Under the pieces are notes generated by a model. It was not told the origin of the DNA. It did no database searches and saw only the letters and a list, made by a program, of their open reading frames with translations. A stretch of DNA of 64,000 nt from Castanea sativa (taxonomy: Eukaryota > Streptophyta > Magnoliopsida > Fagales > Fagaceae). The DNA lies in NCBI RefSeq assembly GCF_040712315.1, contig NC_134020.1, positions 12,499,751 to 12,563,750 on the forward strand, given 5' to 3'. Positions 1-12,800 of the stretch are shown here, one piece after another; position 1 is the first letter of the stretch; the number at the start of each line of letters is the position of its first letter. A program made the translations under genes and the position numbers.

Positions 1-826
1 CAATATAGCAAAATAGAACTCCAATCGTGTTTTCAACCCTAGAGTTTTTAATTTTATTTTTTAAATTTATCACAAAAAATTATTTTTTAAATATTGTGCT
101 GGTGTGGAAAATTATCAAAGTTTTTGTTTTTTTATAGAGTAGGGTTTTGATCGCTTACCGTTGTCGGGAAGAAATTGTCTCAGATGGGAGTGGCGACCAA
201 GGAGAAGGATTTGTGTTTAGGGTTTTCAGTTTTAGGTCTCCTACGTATTCTCTTGCAGACTCCAATCACGTTTCCAAGCTGAGTTTGTGTTTGTGTCTAA
301 CGCTTTTTTTTTTTTTTAATTTCATTATTATTATTTTTTATTTTTAAGAGAAGCATCGGGTAAGATTGGAGTGGAGACAAAAAAGAATGATTAGGGTCTA
401 GGGTTTTCAGTTTTGGGGTTTCGTATTCTCTTGCAGACTCCAATCGTGCTTTCAAGCTAAGTTTGTATTTGTGTCTAACACCTTTTTTTTTTTTGCTATG
501 AATATTCCTATATAGCAAAATAGAACTCCAATCGTGTTTTCAACCCTAGAGTTTTAAATTTTATTTTTCGAATTTATCACTAAAAAATTATTTTTTAAAT
601 GTTGTGCTGACGTGGGAAATTATCAGAATTTTTGATTTTTTTATAGAGCAGGGTTTTGATCGCTTACCGTTGCCGGGAAGAGATTGTCTCAGAAGGGAGT
701 GGTGACCAAGGAGAAGGATTTGCGTCTAGGGTTTTCAGTTTTGTGTTTCCTACGTATTCTCTTGCAGACTCCAATCATGTTTCCAAGCTCAATTTGTGTT
801 TGTGTCTAATGCTTTCTTCTTCTTCT

Positions 827-861
<35 letters not shown>

Positions 862-2614
862 AAGCATCCGGTCAGACGGGAGTAGGGGCAAAGAAGAAGG
901 ATTTGGGTCTAGCATTTTCAGTTTTAGGGTTTCGTATTCTCTTGCCGACTCCAATCGTGTTTCCAAGCTGAGTTTGTGTTTGTGTGTAATGCTTTTTTTT
1001 TTTGCTATTAATATTCGAATATTGCAAAATAGAACTCCAATTGTGTTTTCAACCCAAGAGTTTTTAATTTTAGTTTTTAAATTTATCACCAAAAATTATT
1101 TTTTAAATGTTGTGCTAGCGTGGAAAATTATCAAAATTTTTATTTTTTTATAGAGCAGGGTTTTGATCGCTTACCGTTGCCGGGAAGAGATTGTCTCAGA
1201 TGGGAGTGGGGACCAAGGAGAAGGATTTGTGTCTAGGGTTTTCAATTTTGGGATTCCTACATATTCTCTTGCAGACTCCAATCGTGTTTCCAAGCTGAGT
1301 TTGTGTTTGTGTCTAATGGTTTTTTTTTTTTTTTTTTTGATATTAAGATTCCTATATAGCAAAATAGAACTCCAATCGTGTTTTCAACCCAGAGTTTTTG
1401 ATTTTATTTTTTAAATTTACCACAAAAAATTATTTTTTAAATGTTGTGCTAGCGTGGAAAATTATAAATTATTTTATTTTATTTTTATATAGCAGGGTTT
1501 TGATCGCTTACCGTTGCCGGGAAGAGATTGTCTCAGATGGGAGTGGCGACCAAGGAGAAGGATTTGCGTCTAGGGTTTTCAGTTTTTTGTTTCCTACGTA
1601 TTCTCTTGCAGACTACAATCGTGTTTCCAAGTTGAGTTTGTGTTTGTGTCTAATGCGTTTTTTTTTTTTTTTGCTATTAATAATCGAATATAGCAAAATA
1701 GAACTCCAATTGTGTTTTCAACCCTAGAGTTTTTAGTTTTATTTTTTAAATTTATCGCAAAAAATTATTTTTTAAATGTTGTGCTAGCGTGGAAAATTAT
1801 CAAAATTTTTGTTTTTTTATATTGCAGGGTTTTGATCGCTTACCGTTGCCGGGAAGAGATTGTCTCAGATGGGAATGGTGACCAAGGAGAAGGATTTGCG
1901 TCTAGGGTTTTCAGTTTTATGTTTCCTACGTATTTTCCTGCAGACTCCAATCATGTTTCCAAGCTGAATTTGTGTTTGTGTCTAATGCTTTCTTTTATTT
2001 TTAAGATAAGCATCCGGTCAGATGGGAGTAGAGACAAAGAAGAAGGATTTGGGTCTAGCATTTTCAGTTTTGGGGTTTCGTATTCTCTTGCAGAATCCAA
2101 TCGTGTTTTAAAGCTGAGTTTGTATTTGTGTCTAACGCCTTCTTCTTCTTTTTTTGCTATTAATATTCCTATATAGCAAAATAGAACTCCAATCGTGTTT
2201 TCAACACTAGAGTTTTTAATTTTATTTTATAAATTTATCACAAAAAATTATTTTTTAAATATTGTGCTGGCGTTGAAAATTATCTGAATTTTTGTTTTTT
2301 TATAGAGCAGGGTTTTGATCGCTTACCGTTGTCGGGAATAAATTGTCTCAGATGGGAGTGGCGACCAAGGAGAAGGATTTGTGTCTAGGGTTTTCGGTTT
2401 TAGGTCTCCTACGTATTCTCTTGTAGACTCCAATCGCGTTTCCAAGTTGAGTTTGTGTTTGTTTCTGACACTTTATTATTTATTTATTAATTTTTAAGAT
2501 AAGCATTCAATCAGATGGGAGTGGAGACAAAGAAGAAGGATTTGGGTCTAGTGTTTTCAGTTTTGGGGTTTCGTATTCTCTTTCAGACTCCAATCGTGTT
2601 TTCAAGCTGAGTTT
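1..2614. repeat. Satellite array, left part (508-bp and 333-bp units)
   Basis: Tandem units recognised by the recurring motif TTTTGATCGCTTACCG at about 146, 655, 1161, 1498, 1829 and 2313. Spacing is either about 335 bp or about 508 bp. The longer units contain a second partial copy (about 175 bp) of the core, with GATGGGAGTGGAGACAAAG and GGGTTTCGTATTCTC, joined through AAGATAAGCATCCGGTCAG. Every unit has poly-T tracts of variable length and an AT-rich spacer with AAATTTATCACAAAAAATT. The sequence starts mid-unit, so the array continues to the left of the window. No protein-coding meaning is supported: the recurring short ORFs begin at TTG, not ATG. Confidence 0.95.
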
Positions 2615-3861
2615 GAGCTCGTTTGGATGGGCGTTTTCCTGGACAAAAACGCGCGGTTTGATACAAAACGCAATATACACAATCGTTTGGAGAAACTGTT
2701 TCAGCAAAATCACGTTTAGAAATCGCACAAATCCGCGGTTTCAAAGAAGCAGAATCTAATTGCATTTTCCATATGGAGCAAATAGAACGTTTTCACACCG
2801 CTATTTTTTTCGTTCAAACAACCAAAAATACCCCCAAATAGCTTCCTATATTATCCCCATACCAGTCACTTCACCGTCACGAAGCACCCCCTTGTACTAC
2901 CTCGGGTTGAATTCCAGTTGATTCCGGGCCGTTTCGATCATTCCGGTCGATTTCGGTGAGTTTCGGCCAGTATACCAATTCAAGCCGATATTGAAATCAA
3001 TCCCCATCAACCCATCTTGTCACAGCACCGGTCACTTGAAGAAACGCATCTCATCACAGCAGCCTTCTTTTTCTTCTTCTTCAGTTTTCTGTGCGTTTCA
3101 TCCTCTGCAACTCTTCTATCTTATTCTTGTTGTGGCTATCTTCTTCTTCAGTCTTCTTTTTAGTTTTGTGAGCCTTCACGGGGGCTGCCTGACTATTGCT
3201 TGAAAGGGAAGCTATAATTCAGCTTTTTATGTTGACTTGTTAGCCCCCTGCCCTCCTCCACTCCACGTGATCTTGCTTTTTTATAAAAATAAATTTCAAC
3301 TTTTTTTTAATCTTTAATTATTTATATACATTTTTATCTTATAATATTCTAAAAAATTGTTAATATTAGTTTATTTAGGAAGCTGAAAAATGGGAAAAAC
3401 TGAAAAAGTAGTGAATAGGAAGCTTCTTGGAAGCTCACTTGTGTACAATTACCCAAAATGTGAGTTTTATTTACAAAAAAATCATAAATAAATGTTTAAA
3501 AAAAAATAATCCCACTTTTTTTAATAGAAAACTATATTTAATTTATTATTTTATATAATAGTAATAATAATATATAAATATATTTATTTTAGTAGTAATT
3601 CGAAACGCTTACGGATTACAGAAAAATTAAGATAGCCTTAACAATATAGTTAAGTCCTTTTTTGGAATTTACACTCAAAACAGCTATTTTAAAAACAGCT
3701 TATCCAAACGTTTAATATGGCTTTAAAAATAGAAAACGCATATTTTCACATTTTTACCAAACGCTTATCTGTGGTTTTTAAAATGGAGTTTTCAAAACGC
3801 ACGTTTTAAAAACGCTAGTTTTTAAAATGCACATTTTGAAACAGCTTATCCAAACAGATCC
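2615..3861. mobile_element. PIF/Harbinger-like non-autonomous DNA transposon inserted in the satellite
   Basis: The satellite is interrupted between GAGTTT and GTATTTGTG. The insert begins GAGCTCGTTTGGAT and ends ATCCAAACAGATCC, imperfect terminal inverted repeats sharing GTTTGGAT and flanked by TTT on both sides. Removing the insert plus one TTT restores a continuous satellite unit. Subterminal AAAACGC-type motifs recur at both ends. Three-base duplications fit PIF/Harbinger, although TTA/TAA is usual; a 4-bp TTTG reading is equally possible, so the superfamily is tentative. At 1247 bp with no transposase domain it is non-autonomous. Inside are CT-rich stretches and a 70-codon ORF (2991-3203) without recognisable homology. 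Confidence 0.75.
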
Positions 3862-6800
3862 TTTGTATTTGTGCCTAACGCCTTTTTTTTTTTTGCTATT
3901 AATATTCCAATATAGCAAAATAGAACTCCAATCTTGTTTTCAACCCAAGAGTTTTAAATTTATCACAAAAAATTATTTTTTAAATGTTGTGCTGACGTGA
4001 AAAATTATTAGAATTTTTGTTTTTTTTTTATAGAGCAGGATTTTGATCGCTTACCATTGCTGGGAAGAGATTGTCTCAGATGGGAGTGGCGACCATGGAG
4101 AAGGATTTGCGTCTTGGGTTTTCGGTTTTGGGTTTCCTACGTATTCTCTTGCAGACTCCAATCGTGTTTCCATGCTGAGTTTATGTTTGTGTCTAATGCT
4201 TTTTTTTTTTTTTTTGTTGCTATTAATATTCCAATATAGCAAAATAGAACTCCAATCGTGTTTTCAACCCTAGAGTTTTTAATTTTATTTTTTAAATTTA
4301 TCGCAAAAAATTATTTTTTAAATGTTGTGCTGGCGTGGCAAATTCTCAGAATTTTTGTTTTTTTATATAGCAGGGTTTTGATCACTTGTCGTTGCCGGGA
4401 AGAGATTGTCTCAGATGGTAGTGGCGACCAAGGAGAAGGATTTGTGTCTAGGGTTTTCCGTTTTGGGTTTCCTACGTATTCTCTTGCAGGCTCCAATCGC
4501 GTTTCCAAGCCGAGTTTGTGTTTGTGTCTAACGCTTTTTTTTTATTTTTTTTTTTTAAGATAAGCATCCGGTCAAATGGGAGTGGAGACAAAGAAGAAGG
4601 ATTTGGGTCTAGTGTTTTCAGTTTTGGGGTTTCGTATTCTCTTGCAGACTCCAATCGTGTTTTCAAGATGAGTTTATATTTGTGTCTAACGCCTTTTTTT
4701 TTTTTTTTGCTATTAATATTCCAAAATAGCAAAATGGAACTCCAATCGTTTTTTCAACCCTAGAGTTATAAATTTTATTTTTTAAATTTATCACAAAAAA
4801 ATTATTTTTTAAATGTTGTGTTGACGTCGAAAATTATTAGAATTTTTCTTTTTTTTTATAGAGCAGGGTTTTGATCGCTTACCGTTGCCGAGAAGAGATT
4901 GTCTCAGGTGGGAGTTGCGACCAACGAGAAGGATTTGCGTTTAGGGTTTTCAGTTTTGGGTTTCCTACGTATTCTCTTGCAGACTCCGATCGTGTTCCAA
5001 AGCTGAGTTTTTGTTTGTGTCTAATACTTTTTTTTTTTGCTATTAATATTCCAATATAGCAAAATAGAACTCCAATCTTGTTTTCAATCCAAGAGTTTTA
5101 AATTTATCACAAAAAATTATTTTTTAAATGTTGTGCTGACGTGAAAAATTATTAGAATTTTTGTTTTTTTCTAGAGCAAGGTTTTGATCAATTACCGTTG
5201 CCGGGAAGAGATTGTCTCAGATGGGAGTGGTGACCATGGAGAAGGATTTGCGTCTAGGGTTTTCAGTTTTGGGTTTCCTACGTATTCTCTTGCAGACTCC
5301 AATCGTGTTTCCATGCTGAGTTTATGTTTGTGTCTAATGCTTTTTTTTTTTTGTTGCTATTAACATTCCAATATAGCAAAATAGAACTCCAATCTTGTTT
5401 TCAACCCTAGAGTTTTAAATTTTATTTTTTAAATTTATCACAAAAAATTATTTTTTAAATGTTGTGTTGACGTGAAAAATTATCAGAATTTTTGTTTTTT
5501 TATCAAGCAGGGTTTTGATCACTTACCGTTGCCGGGAAGAGATTGTCTCAGATGGGAGTGGTGACCAAGTAGAAGGATTTGCATCTAGGGTTTTCAGTTT
5601 TGCGTTTTCTGCGTATTCTCTTGCAGACTCCAATCGTGTTTTCAAGATGAGTTTGTATTTGTGTCTAACGCCTTTTTTTTTTTTGCTATTAATATTCCAA
5701 TATAGCAAAATAGAACTCCAATCGTTTTTTCAACCCTAGAGTTTTAAATTTTATTTTTTAAATTTATCACAAAAAAATTATTTTTTAAATGTTGTGTTGA
5801 CGTCGAAAATTATTAGAATTTTTCTTTTTTTTTATAGAGCAGGGTTTTGATCGCTTACCGTTGCCGGGAAGAGATTGTCTCAGATGGGAGTGGCGACCAT
5901 GGAGAAGGATTTGCGTCTAGGGTTTTCAGTTTTGGGTTTCCTACGTATTCTCTTGCAGACTCCAATCGTGTTTCCATGCTGAGTTTATGTTTGTGTCTAA
6001 TGCTTTTTTTTTTATTTTGTTGCTATTAATATTCCAATATAGCAAAATAGAACTCCAATCTTGTTTTCAACCCTAGAGTTTTAAATTTTATTTTTTAAAT
6101 TTATCACAAAAAATTATTTTTTAAATGTTGTGCTGACGTGAAAAATTATTTGAATTTTTGTTTTTTTTTTATAGAGCAGGATTTTGATCGCTTACCATTG
6201 CTGGGAAGAGATTGTCTCAGATGGGAGTGGCGACCATGGAGAAGGATTTGCGTCTAGGGTTTTCAGTTTTGGGTTTCCTACGTATTCTCTTGCAGACTCC
6301 AATCGTGTTTCCATGCTGAGTTTATGTTTGTGTCTAATGCTTTTTTTTTATTTTGTTGCTATTAATATTCCAATATAGCAAAATAGAACTCCAATCGTGT
6401 TTTCAACCCTCGAGTTTTTAATTTTATTTTTTAAATTTATCACAAAAAATTATTTTTTAAATGTTATGCTGATGTGGAAAATTATCAGAATTTTTGCTTT
6501 TTTATAGAGCAGGGTTTTGATCGCATACCGTTGCCGGGAAGAGATTGTGTCAGATGGGAGTGGCAACCAAGGGGAAGGATTTGCGTCTAGGGTTTTCAGT
6601 TTTGGGTTTCGTATTCTCTTGCAGACTCCAATCGTGTTTTCAAGATGAGTTTGTATTTGTGTCTAACGCCTTTTTTTTTTTTTTTGCTATTAATATTCCA
6701 ATATAGCAAAATAGAACTCCAATCGTTTTTTCAACCCTAGAGTTTTAAATTTTATTTTTTAAATTTATCAGAAAAAAATTATTTTTTAAATGTTGTGTTG

Positions 6801-9800
6801 ACGTGGAAAATTATTTGAATTTTTGTTTTTTTTTAGAGAGCAAGGTTTTGATCGCTTACCGTTGCCGAGAAGAGATTGTCTCAGATGGGAGTTGCGACCA
6901 AGGAGAAGCATTTGCGTTTACGGTTTTTAGTTTTGGGTTTCCTACGTATTCTCTTGCAAACTCCGATCGTGTTTCCAAGCTGAGTTTTTGTTTGTGTCTA
7001 ATACTTTTTTTTTTTTTTTGCTATTAATATTCCAATATAGCAAAATAGAACTCCAATCTTGTTTTCAACCCTAGAGTTTTAAATTTTATTTTTTAAATTT
7101 ATCACAAAAAATTATTTTTTAAATATTGTGCTGACGTGAAAAATTATTTGAATTTTTGTTTTTTTTATAGAGCAGGGTTTTGATCGCTTACCGTTGCCGG
7201 GAAGAGATTGTCTCAGATGGGAGTGGCGACCATGGAGAAGGATTTGCGTCTAGGGTTTTCAGTTTTGGGTTTCCTACGTATTCTCTTGCAGACTCCAATC
7301 GTGTTTCCATGCTGAGTTTATGTTTGTGTCTAATGCTTTTTTTTTTTTTGTTGCTATTAATATTCCAATATAGCAAAATAGAACTCCAATCGTGTTTTCA
7401 ACCCTCGAGTTTTTAATTTTATTTTTTAAATTTATCACAAAAAATTATTTTTTAAATGTTATGCTGATGTGGAAAATTATCAGAATTTTTGCTTTTTTAT
7501 AGAGCAGGGTTTTGATCGCATACCGTTGCCGGGAAGAGATTGTGTCAGATGGGAGTGGCAACCAAGGAGAAGGATTTGCGTCTAGGGTTTTCAGTTTTGG
7601 GTTTCGTATTCTCTTGCAGACTCCAATCGTGTTTTCAAGATGAGTTTGTATTTGTGTCTAACGCCTTTTTTTTTTTTTTTTGCTATTAATATTCCAATAT
7701 AGCAAAATAGAACTCCAATCGTTTTTTCAACCCTAGAGTTATAAATTTTATTTTTTAAATTTATCACAAAAAAATTATTTTTTAAATGTTGTGCTAACGT
7801 GGAAAATTATCAGATTTTTTTTATTTTTTATTTTTTTATAGAGTAAGGTTTTGATCGCTTACCGTTGCCGAGAAGAGATTGTCTCAGATGGGAGTTGCGA
7901 CCAAGGAGAAGGATTTGCGTTTAGGGTTTTCAGTTTTGGGTTTCCTACGTATTCTCTTGCAGACTCCGATCGTGTTTCCAAGCTGAGTTTTTGTTTGTGT
8001 CTAATTCTTTTTTTTTTTTGCTATTAATATTCCAATATAGCAAAATAGAACTCCAATCTTGTTTTCAACCCTAGAGTTTTAAATTTTATTTTTTAAATTT
8101 ATCACAAAAAATTATTTTTTAAATGTTGTGCTGACGTGAAAAATTATTTGAATTTTTGTTTTTTTTAATAGAGCAGGGTTTTGATCGCTTACCGTTGCTG
8201 GGAAGAGATTGTCTCAGATGGGAGTGGCGACCATGGAGAAGGATTTGCGTCTAGGGTTTTCAGTTTTGGGTTTCCTACGTATTCTCTTGCAGACTCCAAT
8301 CGTTTTTCCATGCTGAGTTTATGTTTGTGTCTAATGCTTTTTTTTTTTTTTTGTTGCTATTAATATTCCAATATAGCAAAATAGAACTCCAATCGTGTTT
8401 TCAACCCTCGAGTTTTTAATTTTATTTTTTAAATTTATCACAAAAAATTATTTTTTAAATGTTATGCTGGTGTGGAAAATTATCAGAATTTTTGTTTTTT
8501 TATAGAGCAGGGTTTTGATCGCATACCGTTGCCGGGAAGAGATTGTGTCAGATGGGAGTGGCAACCAAGGAGAAGGATTTGCGTCTAGGGTTTTCAGTTT
8601 TGGGTTTCGTATTCTCTTGCAGACTCCAATCGTGTTTTCAAGATGAGTTTGTATTTGTGTCTAACGCCTTTTTTTTTTTTTTTTGCTATTAATATTCCAA
8701 TATAGCAAAATAGAACTCCAATCGTTTTTTCAACCCTAGAGTTTTAAATTTTATTTTTTAAATTTATCAGAAAAAAATTATTTTTTAAATGTTGTGTTGA
8801 CGTGGAAAATTATTTGAATTTTTGTTTTTTTTAGAGAGCAAGGTTTTGATCGCTTACCGTTGCCGAGAAGAGATTGTCTCAGATGGGAGTTGCGACCAAG
8901 GAGAAGGATTTGCGTTTAGGGTTTTCAGTTTTGGGTTTCCTACGTATTCTCTTGCAGACTCCGATCGTGTTTCCAAGCTGAGTTTTTGTTTGTGTCTAAT
9001 ACTTTTTTTTTTTTTTTGCTATTAATATTCCAATATAGCAAAATAGAACTCCAATCTTGTTTTCAACCCTAGAGTTTTAAATTTTATTTTTTAAATTTAT
9101 CACAAAAAATTATTTTTTAAATGTTGTGCTGACGTGAAAAATTATTTGAATTTTTGTTTTTTTTTTATAGAGCAGGATTTTGATCGCTTACCATTGCTGG
9201 GAAGAGATTGTCTCAGATGGGAGTGGTGACCATGGAGAAGGATTTGCGTCTTGGGTTTTCAGTTTTGGGTTTCCTACGTATTCTCTTGCAGACTCCAATC
9301 GTGTTTCCATGCTGAGTTTATGTTTGTGTCTAATGCTTTTTTTTTATTTTGTTGCTATTAATATTCCAATATAGCAAAATAGAACTCCAATCTTGTTTTC
9401 AACCCTAGAGTTTTAAATTTTATTATTTAAATTTATCACAAAAAATTATTTTTTAAATGTTGTGCTGACGTGAAAAATTATTTGAATTTTTGTTTTTTTT
9501 AATAGAGCAGGGTTTTGATCGCTTACCGTTGCTGGGAAGAGATTGTCTCAGATGGGAGTGGCGACCATGGAGAAGGATTTGCGTCTAGGGTTTTCAGTTT
9601 TGGGTTTCCTACGTATTCTCTTGCAGACTCCAATCGTTTTTCCATGCTGAGTTTATGTTTGTGTCTAATGCTTTTTTTTTTTTTTGTTGCTATTAATATT
9701 CCAATATAGCAAAATAGAACTCCAATCGTGTTTTCAACCCTCGAGTTTTTAATTTTATTTTTTAAATTTATCACAAAAAATTATTTTTTAAATGTTATGT

Positions 9801-12800
9801 TGATGTGGAAAATTATCAGAATTTTTGCTTTTTCATAGAGCAGGGTTTTGATCGCATACCGTTGCCGGGAAGAGATTGTGTCAGATGGGAGTGGCAACCA
9901 AGGAGAAGGATTTGCGTCTAGGGTTTTCAGTTTTGGGTTTCGTATTCTCTTGCAGACTCCAATGTGTTTTCAAGCTGAGTTTGTATTTGTGTAAAATGCC
10001 TTTTTTTTTTTTGCTATTAATATTTCAATATAGCAAAATAGAACTCCAATCGTGTTTTCAACCCTAGAGTTTTAAATTTTATTTTTTAAATTTATCACCA
10101 AAAAAATATTTTTTAAATGTTGTGCTAACGTGGAAAATTATCAGATTTATTTATTTTTTTATAGAGTAGGGTTTTGATCGCTTACCGTTGCCGGGAATAG
10201 ATTGTCTTAGACGGGAGTGGCGTACAAGGAGAAGGATTTGCGTCTAGGGTTTTCAGTTTTTTGTTTCCTACGTATTCTCTTGCAGACTACAATCGTGTTT
10301 CCAAGGTAAGTTTGTGTTTGTGTCTAATGCGTTTTTTTTTTTTTTTGCTATTAATATTCCAATATAGCAAAATAGAACTCCAATCTTGTTTTCAACCCTA
10401 GAGTTTTAAATTTTATTTTTTAAATTTATCACAAAAAATTATTTTTTAAATGTTGTGCTGACGTGAAAAATTATTTGAATTTTTGTTTTTTTTATAGAGC
10501 AGGGTTTTGATCGCTTACCGTTGCCGGGAAGAGATTGTCTCAGATGGGAGTGGCGACCATGGAGAAGGATTTGCGTCTAGGGTTTTCAGTTTTGGGTTTC
10601 CTACGTATTCTCTTGCAGACTCCAATCGAGTTTCCATGCTGAGTTTATGTTTGTGTCTAATGCTTTTTTTTTATTTTGTTGCTATTAATATTCCAATATA
10701 GCAAAATAGAACTCCAATCGTGTTTTCAACCCTCGAGTTTTTAATTTTATTTTGAAATTTATCACAAAAAATTATTTTTTAAATGTTATGCTGGTGTGGA
10801 AAATTATCAGAATTTTTGTTTTTTTATAGAGCAGGGTTTTGATCGCATACCGTTGCCGGGAAGAGATTGTGTCAGATGGGAGTGGCAACCAAGGAGAAGG
10901 CTTTGCGTCTAGGGTTTTCAGTCTTGGGTTTCGTATTCTCTTGCAGACTCCAATCGTGTTTTCAAGATGAGTTTGTATTTGTGTCTAACGCCTTTTTTTT
11001 TTTTTTTTTGCTATTAATATTCCAATATAGCAAAATAGAACTCCAATCGTTTTTTCAACCCTAGAGTTTTAAATTTTATTTTTTAAATTTATCAAAAAAA
11101 ATTATTTTTTAAATGTTGTGTTGACGTGGAAAATTATTAGAATTTTTGTTTTTTTTTAGAGAGCAAGGTTTTGATCGCTTACCGTTGCCGAGAAGAGATT
11201 GTCTCAGATGGGAGTTGCGACCAAGGAGAAGGATTTGCGTTTAGGGTTTTCAGTTTTGGGTTTCCTACGTATTCTCTTGCAGACTCCGATCGTGTTTCCA
11301 AGCTGAGTTTTTGTTTGTGTCTAATACTTTTTTTTTTTTTTGCTATTAATATTCCAATATAGCAAAATAGAACTCCAATCTTGTTTTCAACCCTAGAGTT
11401 TTAAATTTTATTTTTTAAATTTATCACAAAAAATTATTTTTTAAATGTTGTGCTGACGTGAAAAATTATTTGAATTTTTGTTTTTTTTATAGAGCATGGT
11501 TTTGATCGCTTACCGTTGCCGGGAAGAGATTGTCTCAGATGGGAGTGGCGACCATGGAGAAGGATTTGCGTCTAGGGTTTTCAGTTTTGGGTTTCCTACG
11601 TATTCTCTTGCAGACTCCAATCGTGTTTCCATGCTGAGTTTATGTTTGTGTCTAATGCTTTTTTTTTTTTTTTTGCTATTAATATTCCAATATAGCAAAA
11701 TAGAACTCCAATCGTGTTTTCAACCCTCGAGTTTTTAATTTTATTTTTTAAATTTATCACAAAAAATTATTTTTTAAATGTTGTGCTGACGTGAAAAATT
11801 ATTTGAATTTTTTTTTTTTTTTTATAGAGTAGGATTTTGATCGCTTACCGTTGCCGAGAAGAGATTGTCTCAGGTGGGAGTTGCGACCAACGAGAAGGAT
11901 TTGCGTTTAGGGTTTTCAGTTTTGGGTTTCCTACGTATTCTCTTGTAGATTCCAATCGTGTTTTCAAGATGAGTTTGTATTTGTGTCTAACGCCTTTTTT
12001 TTTTTTTTTGCTATTAATATTCCAATATAGCAAAATAGAACTCCAATCTTGTTTTCAACCCTAGAGTTTTAAATTTTATTTTTTAAATTTATCACAAAAA
12101 ATTATTTTTTAAATGTTGTGTTGACGTGGAAAATTATTAGAATTTTTGTTTTTTTTTAGAGAGCAAGGTTTTGATCGCTTACCGTTGCCGAGAAGAGATT
12201 GTCTCAGATGGGAGTTGCGACCAAGGAGAAGGATTTGCGTTTAGGGTTTTCAGTTTTGGGTTTCCTACGTATTCTCTTGCAGACTCCGATCGTGTTTCCA
12301 AGTTGAGTTTTTGTTTGTGTCTAATACTTTTTTTTTTTTTGCTATTAATATTCCAATATAGCAAAATAGAACTCCAATCTTGTTTTCAACCCTAGAGTTT
12401 TAAATTTTATTTTTTAAATTTATCACAAAAAATTATTTTTTAAATGTTGTGCTGACGTGAAAAATTATTTGAATTTTTGTTTTTTTTATAGAGCAGGGTT
12501 TTGATCGCTTACCGTTGCCGGGAAGAGATTGTCTCAGATGGGAGTGGCGACCATGGAGAAGGATTTGCGTCTAGGGTTTTCAGTTTTGGGTTTCCTACGT
12601 ATTCTCTTGCAGACTCCAATCGTGTTTCCATGCTGAGTTTATGTTTGTGTCTAATGCTTTTTTTTTTTTTTTGTTGCTATTAATATTCCAATATAGCAAA
12701 ATAGAACTCCAATCGTGTTTTCAACCCTCGAGTTTTTAATTTTATTTTTTAAATTTATCACAAAAAATTATTTTTTAAATGTTATGCTGGTGTGGAAAAT

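Noticed and set aside
2991..3203. 70-codon ORF in the Harbinger-like element
   Set aside because: Low-complexity Ser/Phe-rich translation of CT-rich DNA; no transposase motif.
297..12364. Minus-strand ORFs with KKKK and KLKTLDPNPS-like sequence
   Set aside because: Reverse-strand reading of the same satellite units, including poly-A.
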